Below are positions 49,081 to 60,729 of a stretch of 64,000 bases of DNA, one piece after another. The notes below the pieces were generated by a model, which worked only from the letters and a program-made list of their open reading frames with translations, was not told the DNA's origin and did no database searches. The stretch is from Utricularia gibba (taxonomy: Eukaryota; Streptophyta; Magnoliopsida; Lamiales; Lentibulariaceae): assembly GCA_002189035.1 (NCBI GenBank), contig NEEC01000017.1, positions 2,542,001-2,606,000 on the forward strand, written 5' to 3'. The number at the start of each line of letters is the position of its first letter. Positions within the stretch are counted from its first letter, which is position 1. Both the position numbers and the translations under genes were made by a program.

Positions 49081-49524
49081 TTAGGAGGATTGAACTATAG
49101 TATAGGGGGAGTGACACTTGCGCAGCATGGCGGTTTTGGTACCTATTTCCATGGCGAAGGTAACATGTCCAACAGCACGCGATCCGCCGTCACCTTTCCA
49201 CATGAGTTCCCGCCGCCCGCTCACCCTCCCCGGCGCCATGACTAACGGAACCGTCGTCCCTCCGAAGGGAAAGATCCCCCGTGTTGGCCCCATCTGCATC
49301 TCTTGTAGCCATTTATAGATTTCAATATGCAAGAGCGATTCCGGAGCGCTGGGATCGATGGGAATCAAATCGCGCGCGTGCAGTTCACAAGTGTAGCCGG
49401 GCAAGACAGCAACATCAGCGAAAACCTTGTCCCTCATCTCGGGATCAATCCACACAAAGATCCGGTAACAGTTTGGGCGTGGATCTTGGGAGGGTTGGGA
49501 CTCGTCGATTCGGAGGATATCCAC
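49081..49524 (-). CDS. C2-like (SRC2-type) small protein, N-terminus unresolved
   Basis: The open frame encodes a single putative C2 beta-sandwich. Strand-like segments are ALVDILRIDESQP, NCYRIFVWIDPE, ESLLHIEIYKW, a late GTTVPL turn and GSRAVGHVTFAMEIG, in the order expected for SRC2/BAP-type plant C2 proteins. Classical Ca2+-binding aspartates are few, so calcium dependence is uncertain. There is no in-frame ATG in front of the domain. The frame is open back to about 49650, and an ATG at 49635-49637 would join it only if one more base were present in the six-C run at 49607-49612. The listed right end is the last convincing codon, not a start. Family assignment is moderate. Confidence 0.5.
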   Translation of the reverse strand: MDILRIDESQPSQDPRPNCYRIFVWIDPEMRDKVFADVAVLPGYTCELHARDLIPIDPSAPESLLHIEIYKWLQEMQMGPTRGIFPFGGTTVPLVMAPGRVSGRRELMWKGDGGSRAVGHVTFAMEIGTKTAMLRKCHSPYTIVQSS

Positions 49525-49776
49525 CAGCGCGGAGAGCTCCGGGAGGATATTTTTCTCCTCCGCCCCGCGGTGGGTGTCGGCATAACCGGCGATCTCTCTC
49601 TGTCTGCCCCCCTCACCTTGATTATATGTTTCTTCATTCTTTTGGCGTCAGGCAAGGGCAGCTTAAAAAACAGAAATAACATTTCCTCCGACTTATAACA
49701 CATTTCGGCTGCGGGTGGGCTCACATCTCAATGCAACGGCTACTGGGCCCTTCCCAATTTCAATGTTGTTTCCCCC

Positions 49777-49797
49777 TTTCTTTCTTTCTTTCTTTCT
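49777..49797. repeat. (TTTC)n microsatellite
   Basis: Five TTTC units upstream of the PXN gene. Confidence 0.9.
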
Positions 49798-49966
49798 AGG
49801 AGTTGTACGTGTACATCTCTGTTTTAAAAACACGTAAATTACTTATCGAGGGCGGATCAAGGGAAGTTCGACTTTTCTTCACGGCACCCCTTGGGCTCAT
49901 CGAATCAAATGCGACTCAACTTCTGTCTCTGGATCGCAGCCTCGAATTGCACGACTCCCGGACACC

Positions 49967-52451
49967 ATGTCAGACGCTTTGATCAACGGCCTCGCCGGTG
50001 CCGGGGGTGGGATAATTGCTCAGCTCCTTACCTACCCTCTCCAGACTGTACGTAAGATTCCTATTTTCTTTTCTCTTCCGCCTAGCCCCTTCTCTTGCTT
50101 TCTCGGCGTTGGATTTTGGATTCTGTGCTTCTTACGTCTACCCCCACTTTGCACTTCATGCTTTTGACTGCCTTTTTCTTTTATCGATTATATGCCAACT
50201 ATGCCTGCGGTATTGCGATCGCGTCTGGTTTTTTGTAGGTAAATACACGGCAACAAACCGATCGTGACCCTGGGGATGGAAGAAGAATGTTGGGACCTTG
50301 GAGCAGATGTTTCAGGTCCCGTAATTTTAGTATTTTACATGTAACTGTTTCACTCTTCCTCGTTTCCCTGGGAGAACGATGCATCATCACGTTTAGGTTA
50401 TAAAGCAAGAGGGGTGGGATCGACTGTACGGAGGATTGGCTCCATCTCTTGTCGGAACAGCTGCCTCTCAGGTAACGATATCGGTCGTGGAGAACGACAA
50501 ATATCCTGCGACCCCCATCGCCAAACGGCTAAAGTTGCCTCGTGATGGGCACCCGTTTTCTTTAATCTATCGTGGTCATTTCTTGATTTTGTGACACATC
50601 GTTTGTCTTTTAGTTGGTGAACCTCAAAAATACAATTTTGAGGGTATTATCCGGCAAGCTTATTTTTTTACTCAATGGAATCTATCTTCTTTAAGTCAGT
50701 CCATGTCTTCCAGGTTACTCTTGGTTTTAGAGTAATGGTGTTATACCGTCATAAGTATGATTGCTATATTCTTAGTTGAGTACATGCGTGGTATACAGTG
50801 GAATTTATAATTTCCCTTGAAAATTTCACTGGCTTCCCATATGTGTTCTATAACGAGTTGTCATTTGTCTTATATTATCAATTTCTATTGTACAGGGGGT
50901 TTATTATTACTTCTATCAAATATTCAGAGACAAGGCTGAAGCTGCCTCCCTAGAACGGAAGAAGAGAGGCATTGGTGATGGATCGGTTGGGGCATTGTCG
51001 TCACTTTTGGTTGCTTGTCTTGCGGGGTATTTGGAGCTTCTTTTATAGACTTCTCATCTGAATAAACTTCTTCAATCTATGTACTCTTTGTTTTACAATC
51101 TGGTCCAGTGCACCGGAACTTGATTTGCTTAGTATTTGCTCTTATTTTCTGAAAGATACTGAACTTAACGGCAAATGCTAAAAGACTATTAACTGAGGTC
51201 GATGTTTTATGATTAAACCTTATTCTGGTTGTTGATGCCAAGTAATGACTTCTGAGTCCTTTTTCTTTTTATCCTCAGGTGTGTAAATGTACTGATAACA
51301 AATCCTATTTGGGTGGTTGTTACACGCATGCAGGTAAGGCTGTCCTTCCTTGTATCTTAATTCTGAAGCAATGAGAAATAAATCAGATGTTAAACTTCTC
51401 TAAAGCAATCATTATGCAGACTCACACAAAGAAAAGCCAAACAAATCGTTCTAGGTCTTTGTCGTCTAATGTTTCTGAGCTTCCTCCAGGAACTAACCAT
51501 ACGGTAAGTTCACAAGCATGGCATATATTTGTATCTCACTTTATTTCTCATAGTCAAAGCACAAGGAACCTCCAGTTACATTTATGAAGTCTATTATGCA
51601 GATTCGGGAAGTCTATGATGAGGCAGGAATTTTCGGATTCTGGAAAGGTGTTTTCCCCACATTGATCATGGTATGGGCAACAGACAACTACTCAGCGGTT
51701 CTGGGATGTTCATTGATGATCTTATTTGCTGCCATAGGTCAGTAATCCTGCTATACAATTCATGCTTTACGAGACTCTCTTGAAGAAATTAAAGAAGCGA
51801 CACACATCAAGTAGCAAGGGGAGCAATGACGTCTCAGCGATGGAGGTGAACAGTGCTTTGATCTATAATTTTTCTGCATTTGATTCTATTTCCTTTTCCA
51901 TAGATCTCCATATCTATTATTTCTAGATATTTTTACTTGGAGCCCTAGCAAAACTTGGAGCCACAATTGTAACATACCCTCTTCTTGTTGTTAAGGTAAT
52001 GAATCTGCGTTTCAAATATTTATTGACCCTTCACATTTTTTTGGTGCCAAAGGGATAAGTAGCTTCTTTCCCACGGTAATAAGCTCTATGTTTTTTTATT
52101 TCAGTCGAGACTGCAAGCCAAACAGTCAGCGAGTACAGACAAGAGGCATCATTACAGAGGTCTGTTGAGACCTCTTCTGGAGCGTGTGTTATGTAGAATG
52201 GAATTTACTGTGCGATCATTCGCCAGGAGTGAAACTCAACCTCCACTCGGCCTCCAATCTATGCAGGCACTGTTGATGCTGTACTAAAGATGGTTAGGTA
52301 CGAAGGAGTCTATGGTTTTTACAAGGGAATGGGCACAAAAATGGTACAAAGTGTTCTCGCAGCTGCAGTTCTTTTCATGGTTAAGGAGGAACTCGTCAGG
52401 GGTAGCAGGTGGTTGTTAACTAGAGGTGCAGTGAATTCTAAGCCCGTGTGA
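49967..52451 (+). CDS. PXN: peroxisomal NAD carrier (PXN), one-base frameshift in exon 2
   Basis: Mitochondrial-carrier-family protein that imports NAD+ into peroxisomes. Eleven exons: 49967-50047, 50239-50315, 50397-50471, 50896-51026, 51279-51333, 51420-51503, 51602-51670, 51738-51845, 51927-51995, 52105-52159 and 52267-52451. All junction phases agree except within exon 2, which is 77 nt instead of a multiple of three. The first half reads VNTRQQTDRDPGDG and the second half, one frame over, reads KKNVGTLEQMFQ. One base is missing between about 50267 and 50281, where runs of C and G occur. With it the protein would be about 329 aa. Three carrier signatures are present: YPLQTVNTR, NPIWVVVTRMQ and YPLLVVKSRLQ. 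The N-terminus MSDALINGLAGAGGGIIAQLLTYP is typical of PXN. Confidence 0.92.
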
Positions 52452-53774
52452 ATGTTTGGCGTTCATAATTCTACAGCCAGTGGATAGAGGACATGATCTG
52501 CAGTGAGCTGGTAGGTTGTGAATATGTATCATTCAGCCATCTGGAGCATATGTACTTGATAAGAAAGGAGATTTCGCGTTCTTGGACGGTGGCATGTATG
52601 TTGGGAAACGCTGCGCTGGTTGCATTTGATTGAAGACTTATGAATGCCTTTTTTTTAATAAAAAATTGCAACATGTCCCTCAGTTTTATATAATTCTCAA
52701 ATATATTTGTGCCTGTGTGCGGTGTTTAGCCTCCCCCGGATGAATTTAAATATAAATGGCGTCTATTATAATTGGTCTACACGAGCCGAGCCTGGGGGTG
52801 GCTTTCTCCAGATATTTTACCCGTTCCACAGCTTCATTCTGAGATTACTTTATTCTCTTTCGGTTGTGTAAGATCCTACCTTATACAACGGAAGGATATA
52901 AAAGCAATTACTTTATTGTTATGAATAACCTTTTTATTAATTTAAGAGTGTGCGGTTGGTTATATATCAGGTATTGGGAAGTATGGAACTTGTTGGTTTT
53001 CGATGGGTTCAGCTATATCTGTTTGTGGGTGCGCTGAAATTGATTTTGGCATGTTAGCTCTATGGTTTTCACTCTTTTCTTGCTTTTCTATGGCATGTGT
53101 TCAGTTACTATGCTTATTAGTACAATGCTCCACAATTCTGGACTGTGGATGTTTTAACTTTTTTGGAATCATCCATTCTATCACATTTGACACTTGAAAT
53201 TGCAGGTGTCTGTGATCAGCACTGCATGCTGGATTCTATCTTAGAACCGTTCGACTGTTCATGTCTAGGGTTGGTTCCATTTTCAGCCACCTGGGAAGGT
53301 CTGTGCGGTATATATATGAGAATAGTGCGATGGATGCTTCCAGCAAAGCCTTCATCCTCCAGCGGTGATCAGGATGGACATAGAGAATGATCAACCATCG
53401 TCTCCCTTTTGGGTGGAAATGCGTGTACAGACAGACATGACACACTTTTGCGCTGGGGCGCCTGGGAGCGTTTGCTGCATTTAGGCTTCATCCTTCCGTA
53501 CGGTGAACTTTGCAAATGCGCAACCTTGGTTGGGGTACCTGGTTGATATTATTGATCCAAAATGGGTTCTGATACTTCACACATGAAACCCAGCCCCATG
53601 TTGGGGTAAGGATTATGAAAACTGATGATCAACATACCAACTCGGTTTGGGGTCACTTCACTTCGGAAAAGAAGCCAGCCGTAACAACAAAGAAGCTGGA
53701 TGGGTATTGCTGCTGATGCAGAAAAGATTCCAAAAAATGAGGTACGGTATGGTGTGGGAGGAGGCCTCGGGGCA
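52452..53774. other. intergenic between convergent PXN and SBPase, no gene seen
   Basis: About 1.3 kb between two convergent genes, AT-rich from 52670 to 52980. Open frames near 53000-53390 lack family features. It probably holds both 3' UTRs and spacer. Confidence 0.45.
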
Positions 53775-55441
53775 TCAAGCTGCAATCCCAACTGGCTCAG
53801 TGGCCTTGAGCCTGGATGATCCGTAAAGCGTCTCCTCGAATCGAATGATTTCATTCTTGGACCCGTAGGCTACTTGTGTTCTGTCATCAAGACTGTTGAT
53901 CACCTTATCCAGCACAGACTGCTTCCCATCGCTGCTGTACCCACCGGCTTTCTCGATCAAGAATCCCAGTGGCGCCACTTCAAATAGCAACCGGAGCTTA
54001 GCCTTGGCAGATGGGCTTGCCACGTTGGTAAAAACTCCCTTCTCTTTCACAATGATCTGCAACACGCAGCACTCACTCATCCTATTCCCATTCATTGGAA
54101 GGGGGCATCTGACTCACCTGATTAACGTCTGGCACCATCCCTCCGGTGTAGCGCAGGGTGTACTTCTCCCGGACGTAGTAGTCGATCAGCTGCGTCCATC
54201 TTGTAACATGTTAATTTACTAGGAACGCACTTGCGAGCAACAAAGAAAGGAAAAGCAACCTTGGCGTAGTCTGGGTTGTCCGAAGTGGCCCTCAGGTTTC
54301 CAGGTGAGAACATCTTTCCTTCTCCAATGGACGTCGTGTCCTTGACGTGTTGCCATTTTCCTGGTGGATGGGGAGAATTGGATACATAACAACGAGGAAT
54401 TCGACTCATGTGCTAAGAAACCTTCATCTAGTAGGAGGAACTCGTGTGTTCCGGGCACATCCTTGAGAGCTAGGACGTATGTAGTTCTGGGCCCAAAAAT
54501 CCCCATTGCTGCAGCAACCTGTTGTGCTCCGGTGATGCCCGTGAGTTTGCTTCCCGGCCACACCCCAAATATTGTGCCCACTGTGAAGTTGGTGTCCACT
54601 ATGCTCGAACCATCCAGTGGATCAAACGCCACACTGAACCCCCCTGCATCGTTTCCAATTCATGCAGACAGCAGCAGTAGTAGTAGTAGAAAGTAGCTTA
54701 TGAGGTGAATAAAGAGACCTTCGGGTGGTCCCTGCATGTCTTGGAGCTCAGGGACTTCCTCGGAGCAAGCGTAGTTGCAGAAATGCGAATATTGCAACGC
54801 CTACCGAGTTGATTCGCATCAAGTCAGAGAAAGAGAAAAAGAGCAAAAAAAGTGAGATGTGGGTACCTCGAAAAGAAGCTTGTTTGCGAGCAAGTCAACC
54901 GCGAGCTGCTCGTCTCCAAAGGTGTTAACGCAGGCTGTTCCACCACAGGAAGCAGTTCTTACCTTGAAGGCGATGGTGCGCAATGCTTCTCCCATGCACA
55001 TGAGCAGCCTGATGAGGCCCTTATCCGGAGTCGACTTTGTCAGGAACTCTTCCTATGAGCATCACCAGATTGATTAAATAATGGACTGCTTGTGTTTGTT
55101 TGCCAACAAGGGGATGGGAATTTACCAGACTGTCGCCAATTTCACACCTTGTGACCAAGGAAGACGATGAATTGTTGGACTTGACCTTGACAGAGTTGAG
55201 CCTTGATTTGGGCACGATACGCAGGGACTCTCCAAATATGGAGCTCGGCTTCAAATTCTGAGAAGCACACCCGATTGCACAATTTAACAAGTCCCCAAGT
55301 GCTTTGTATCCTGGGGCGAAAAACACAAGAAGAAAAAGGGACCTTGGTGGTGATGGCATAACGAGGAGCAGAAGCAGCAATGGAGTGGTTGTGCGCGGAA
55401 GGCGGCGAGATGAAGCAGGAGATACCAGCAGCAGTCTCCAT
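53775..55441 (-). CDS. SBPASE: chloroplast sedoheptulose-1,7-bisphosphatase
   Basis: Calvin-cycle enzyme that dephosphorylates sedoheptulose-1,7-bisphosphate in the stroma. Eight exons: 55343-55441, 55126-55257, 54867-55052, 54719-54800, 54422-54643, 54260-54360, 54118-54189 and 53775-54056. They give 391 aa with consistent phases. The transit peptide starts [20 protein letters not shown]. The thioredoxin-regulated cysteine pair is seen in [12 protein letters not shown] (Cys113 and Cys118). Metal and substrate residues are in [11 protein letters not shown] and [21 protein letters not shown], with the C-terminal [20 protein letters not shown]. The redox CGGTAC motif and the CEIGDSLEEFL segment separate SBPase from FBPase. 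Exon 1 uses a GTCCCT donor, less common but phase-correct. Confidence 0.96.
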
Positions 55442-56162
55442 GGGAACAGCAGCGCAGATGAGGGATACGCAGCAGCCCCACCCTTTTGAGTGCAATACGA
55501 TGATGATCAGACTTGAGCTCACCAGGAACAAGAAGTTGAACTTGATCCAGTGTTATGGAGTCTCCAGTCGATGAGGATAATGCAGCTAACGATCGGAGGA
55601 CACGTGGTGCCCCCACATGGGCTGGATGATAATTTCTATTTCTTTCCCGTAATCGCTTTCCTTCCGTTCATTGTTTTGTTATCCGTATGTATTTGTTTGT
55701 GGCCAACGTCGTCTCGTGGCCTGGCCTTCTTATCAATGCCTGCGAGTTGCATCGCTCCGTCGGAGCTGCAGCCCATCGATTGCCATTTGGGTTCTTGCAA
55801 CAGGCCGATAGTGGGCTCCACATCTCTCAAAAATTCAGAACAAGTGCTACACAAGTATAAAACGGCTACCCCAACACTTGTGATGTCAGCTGGGCAACAC
55901 AATAGGGAGGGGTGCAGTAGTAGTAGCAGTAGTCTCTCAAGTCTTGGATGAGAAAGAATGCATGCCAACAACTTAATCCAACTGCGGGTGGGTATTCCCC
56001 AGTTTTATTCTTGTCTAAACCGAGCTTGGCCCTTGACACGTATACATCCATCTTACAAGCAGAAGCAGAAACAACATTTGCAGCAGCAGCAACAGCAGCT
56101 CTTCTTTGATTTTAAAGATATGCAACTGCAAGGAAACCGAGTATATGCCCTTGCTACTTGTA
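55442..56162. other. intergenic: SBPase promoter and 3' region of nucleotide-sugar transporter
   Basis: About 720 bp without a supported gene. A CAG/CAA-rich stretch (56070-56100) lies in the transporter 3' flank. Confidence 0.45.
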
Positions 56163-57806
56163 TCATGTACTCAGTTGGGATCGCTTTTTTGCTTCGCTGT
56201 AGAGGATTACACCCACAACAGTGAGTAAATATCCTAGCATACCCGTCACCGAAACAGGGTTCCTGAAGATCAATATTGAGATCACCACTGCAACTGCTCC
56301 CTTTGCATTTCCAAGTACCTGTAACAGCATCACCAGCACCAACAACAAACAACAAGACGGCATCCGGATGAGAGCTGAGAGCAAGAGCCAAAGAAGACTA
56401 ATACGTTTAGCTTATAAAGGATGGTAAATGTACCTGGAGGGTGAGAGCACTGGTGTGCTTTGTCACCAGAAAATTGGTCAAATTCACAAAATAGGCCAGT
56501 GATGAATTAAATAGCAGCAGCCAAATTATCCCACTGTCGTTCCTTGATAAGGCCAATGCGACACCAACTACGTTCTTCTCCATAAACAGGGCCGCAGGAA
56601 GCAAAAGCATTACAGCCACCGGAGACATGTACATGAGCAGATTCATGGAATTTAGTTTTTCTCTAGAGACAACACAAAAGACCAATCAGTTTCAGTGTTC
56701 ATCTCTTCCCTACCGAAGCGGGTGATGAAATATACACATATACTATACCAAATTCAGTTTTACCCTTCTGCAGACAGCAAGATGCCTTGAACCACTGATT
56801 TCAAAGCCCTTGCAGCAGTTGCACCAACACACATGATGAATCCAAAGAGATGGAAGCTAGGCTCACCCTGACACCAAGACCAATAAAAAATAATCGCATC
56901 CCATAAAATTCAAGTGACTGACTGCATGGAAGCTTACACAAACTTCCGTATGCATTGCATAGCATGACTACCAGGATATTATAGATGCGAGAAAAAAATG
57001 TAGCATATTCTTATCTATACTACGGTATCTTCTATCCAAAGTCACCATAACTGACAGCATCACAGGCTAGTTTTTCCCTCTTTCCCTCTACGGTTTTCAC
57101 GAAGCAAATCACCTTATGTCACACAGAAAACAAGGTTACACCTTTTTCTCAGACTGTTAACCATCTGTCGGAATCATAGGTAAGATTATCATGTCCTAAG
57201 ACGACTGAAGGACATAATCAAACAGTCTAATCAATTCAAGCACCACGAGAACCTAGAAAACTGTAACAGATTATCATCGACCTTCAAGGAATATACTTCA
57301 AATCAAAACACAAAAAGGGTTGATATTATTCAAGCTAAAATAACAGCAGCACATACCCCACTTGCGATGATTACTCCAGTGACGACGGGTACCAAAGTGA
57401 AGTAAGTCAACCAAGCCTCCGTCTCCAGCGTCATCAAATAAGCGAAGACTGCAGTAAAGAACGGTGTAGTGGCGCCAACGGCTTGAGTAAAGCTAACAGG
57501 CAAATATTTGAGGGAAATATTTCCGCTAACAACCGAATAGCAAAAAATGGCACTAAGTCCGGAAATTTTCAGGAACTGGCTTCTAGATCGTATGGTCTGC
57601 ATGGGGACAATCTTCAACCAAACTATGGCGATGTAGCTCAGCAAGGAGCAAGCCGTCATGTGGCACATGGTCAGGAAAATGGGATACTTGAAACCGTAAT
57701 TGCTGAGTAAGAACTTGTTGAGTATCAAAACTCCAATGTTGGATGAGTACCATGATGCCACTAAACCAATGGTGAAAAGTCGGTCGGACGCTTTAGTCGT
57801 GGACAT
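56163..57806 (-). CDS. UUAT/KT-clade nucleotide-sugar (phosphate translocator-like) transporter
   Basis: Four exons, 57357-57806, 56764-56867, 56434-56662 and 56163-56318, give 312 aa. The EamA/TPT fold has about ten helices. Family segments are [108 protein letters not shown] and [31 protein letters not shown]. It closely resembles Arabidopsis At3g11320/At5g05820 and UUAT1, Golgi transporters for UDP-uronic acids or UDP-arabinose. The exact substrate cannot be told from sequence. The dilysine-like basic C-terminus (AKKRSQ) fits Golgi/ER retention. An upstream in-frame GTG is ignored in favour of the ATG at 57804-57806. Confidence 0.93.
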
Positions 57807-58967
57807 GGTCGAGGCAATCACAAAGAATCGATCCCAGCCAACTCCAAAGGTGCTAATTGAACACACTGAATAATAGACAGAATCGAGAGGTGGGCTGGTA
57901 AATATAAGATCCGGGCTGATCTACAAGGGCTAAAAATGGACCGCTTGTAAGAGAGAAAAAAGGGGGGATCTCACCTCACCAACATTCGTGGCGGAGCTGG
58001 GAAAATTCAATGACTCAAAAGCAATCACAAACCACAGAAAGCCCAGCAGTATGAACAAGGCAGCAGCAAATAAGGACAAACAGAAGCCCGTCGGGTGTGG
58101 TGGGCAGAGAGAAGGTCAGCTGGGCAGGGGTTCCCTCCAAAAGCAGCCTCCCTGAAAATGAATATGCTGCTGATCTAGGAAAAGAATTGTTGAGGAGGAG
58201 GCATCATCTCGAGTTTAAGTGGAGTTGTTAACTGCTAGTGCAAGAAAACACTCACTCAGTCGGCAACCGGAGGGGTGATTGCGAACGGGAACTCCTCCTC
58301 CCTCCTGTCCGTGTGAAGTAAAATGTACGGTGTCTGACTTGGGAACTCAGATCGCTGGCTGGTCACTCTCTCTTTCTGATTATTTTACAATTAGTTTCCG
58401 TTGGTAACGCTAATTTCCTTGCTTGGTAGTTACTTCATCATCATCAACCACAACCCACAATTTCCGTTACGCCATCAATGTTGGAACTGAATTCAGCTCC
58501 TACTAATAAAACCAGCAGAATTGTATAGTAGTATTTTATTACATGCTGCTGGAAGCCTGGAACCAACCACATGACTACCGAACCCTCTGTCTCTGTGCTA
58601 CGGTCGCGGGCGAGGACGAGGGCGTTTGCCGTTAGAATGAAGTTTTTCAAGGTACACAAAATCGGCGTGGATGTACACATTGAATAATGAGGGGGTAATG
58701 AAGAGAGGAGAGGAGGGGAGAGGAGAGAGTACCTTCTTTTAATTTATGGGAGGTGGGAAGAAAAAAAGCCAAAGGCTGTGGTGGACGGACGGGCCCCAAT
58801 TTGGAACGCAGCCACTAAACTGCGCCCACGCTGGATCAAGTAGATTAGGGTGGGCGCTACTTGCAGTTGGGACCATTGAAATTCAACCTGAACCCAATAT
58901 CTGCTTTATTTTGGCAACACCAGACTGAAAGATGAATCATGACCAAGTTGCCTACAATGTATGACAA
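57807..58967. other. intergenic, promoter of nucleotide-sugar transporter and 3' region of SANT gene
   Basis: About 1.15 kb. Purine-rich stretch GAGAGGAGAGGAGGGGAGAG near 58703-58727. No supported gene. Confidence 0.4.
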
Positions 58968-60729
58968 TCAACAAGATTCATGGTCTTCCTCATTCTCACA
59001 TCCACAATCATCCTCATCAATGTCACTCACACTGGCCTGCAAGCTTTCAAGCTGGGCTGTCGCTGACTGTGCAAAAGCAACCAGAGCATCTCTTGCCAAT
59101 TTAACTGGCTGAGTTTCAACATCGTCTGTCGCTTTACCCCTCTTGCTCTCAAGCTTCCTACTCCTCATCCACACCGCTTGTCGCTTGGCATTCCTACGAA
59201 GCAGTTCATCTATGTACCTGTAATGCAAAGCCTTGTTCTTTATTGGCTTCAAAACAGGGGGACTATCAATAGCACCGCCAGCTTCCTGAATCTCCACCTC
59301 GACCTGCTGCTTTCTATGGGCTGATGATGCCTCGCTGCACTCATGAACAAGGCTACAAGACTTTTGAGATTTTAATGGTGAAAAAAATGCACCAATTTGG
59401 AAATCTAGAAAAACTGGATCAGTTAACGGCTCCAGGGCAGCGAAGTAATCGCCTTCATGACCTTTGTTTTCATCCTTTTGCTTTTCCAAAAGACGTCTAA
59501 CTCTCCTCTGCACTTGAATCCTATTTATTCTGCGAGGCTTGAGCTTCATACCACCTTTATTTGCAGGAATGAGTAGCAACTTACTTGCAGAGAACGAGGG
59601 GGTGATACTGGCTTCTTCCTTATTCCCCTAGAACGTGGTGCCCGTGCTGTTTTCCTCGGAAGATCCGCATATGTTTTGTCAAAGCATTCCTGTGCTGATT
59701 TCCCAGACACCTGCATCAATCAAGGTTCTGAGATGCACAAGAGAAAAGCAGCGGTATCTTATGAATATACAAGTTGAGACATGATAAACACAGGAAAGAG
59801 GGCGCAGTAGCAGTGGGTAGGCTGCATTATACCAAAAGGATACACTCTCTCGGTTGAACGATTTTCCAGTTGAATCCGAGCGCAATAAGGCTAATCTTGC
59901 GTACGCATCCACATTTACAAGCAAATCTGAATTATCTGGCAAACCAAGAAACTAGCAGGATGTACATATTTACCATCATTGCCACTTCCTTCCAGAAATT
60001 GGGCGTTGGCTTTACGGAAAAAAAAGCTCTACTCAGCGCCAATTCTTGTTCATGCGTCCAACCCTGAAGTAACTGAATCTTTTCATTGACTTGATCACAA
60101 TCCATCTCTTCTATCTCATTATTCTCGGACTCCTTGACAGGTTTTTTATGATGGAATCTGGGTGATTCACGGAGATGAGAACAAGGTTTCTTCACAACTT
60201 CAAGGACCCCCTCACCGTGGTTGAGTATGGGTGATCTTCTGAGCGGATTACTTGTTTTCTTCTCGGATTCTGTGTGAAGGAATCTTGGTGATTTAGGGAG
60301 AAGAGTGTTTGGTTTCTTCACATCACCTACGACACTCTCTCCGTGGCTGAATCTGGGTGATCGTCGGAGCAGACTCCTAGATGTCTCCTCGGACTCTGTG
60401 AGAGTCTGTGCAGGATGAAATCTCGGTGATTTACGGAGATGAGTCTTTGCAGTGTTGACGACCCCCTCCCCGTGGCTGAATCTGGGTGATCGTCGGAGCA
60501 GACTCCTAGATGTCTCCTCGGACTCTGTGAGAGTCTGTGCAGGATGGAATCTCGGTGATTTACGGAGATGAGTCTTTGCAGTGTTGACGACCCCCTCTCC
60601 GTGGCTGAATCTGGAGGTTTTTTCATCGACACCCCGGCGGTGGGTCGTATGCCGCATTTTGTCGAGGGGGAGAGCAGGAGCAGCAGGGAATTGTAATTCT
60701 AGAACCAGGAAGGGCAAGTGAAAGTCCAT
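58968..60729 (-). CDS. SANT/Myb-like nuclear protein with RRSPRF repeats, one-base frameshift in exon 2
   Basis: Exon 1 (59974-60729, 252 codons) encodes basic repeats built on the motif LR(K/R)SPRF, then an acidic linker and the start of a SANT/Myb-like domain (GWTHEQELALSRAFFSVKPTPNFWKEVAMM). Exon 2 (from 59710) completes the domain with VSGKSAQECFDKTYADLP. The spacing resembles the SANT domain of MIS18-binding proteins, but I do not recognise the plant gene. Beyond SPP the frame must shift by one base at a five-C run (59598-59602 on the plus strand). The rest then reads SASKLLLIPANKGGMKLKPRR, a basic helix RIQVQRRVRRLLEKQ, and an acidic tail ending DCGCENEEDHESC. Total would be about 499 aa. 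A second start (MRHTTHRRG, 60657) is equally plausible, since the first 24 residues look like translated leader. Confidence 0.7.
60343..60600. repeat. 129-bp in-frame tandem duplication in SANT gene
   Basis: Two adjacent 129-bp copies (60343-60471 and 60472-60600) differ at only about two positions (GATGAAAT/GATGGAAT and CTCCCC/CTCTCC). The start of a third, diverged copy lies at 60601. Each encodes 43 residues with the LRKSPRF and LLRRSPRF motifs. The high identity marks a recent duplication. Confidence 0.93.

Noticed and set aside
53003-53390. Two overlapping plus-strand ORFs between PXN and SBPase
   Set aside because: No family similarity, between convergent 3' ends, no splice support.
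60327-60632. Out-of-frame minus-strand ORF with repeated SMKKPPDSATERGSS-like units
   Set aside because: Alternative-frame shadow of the 129-bp duplication in the SANT gene.
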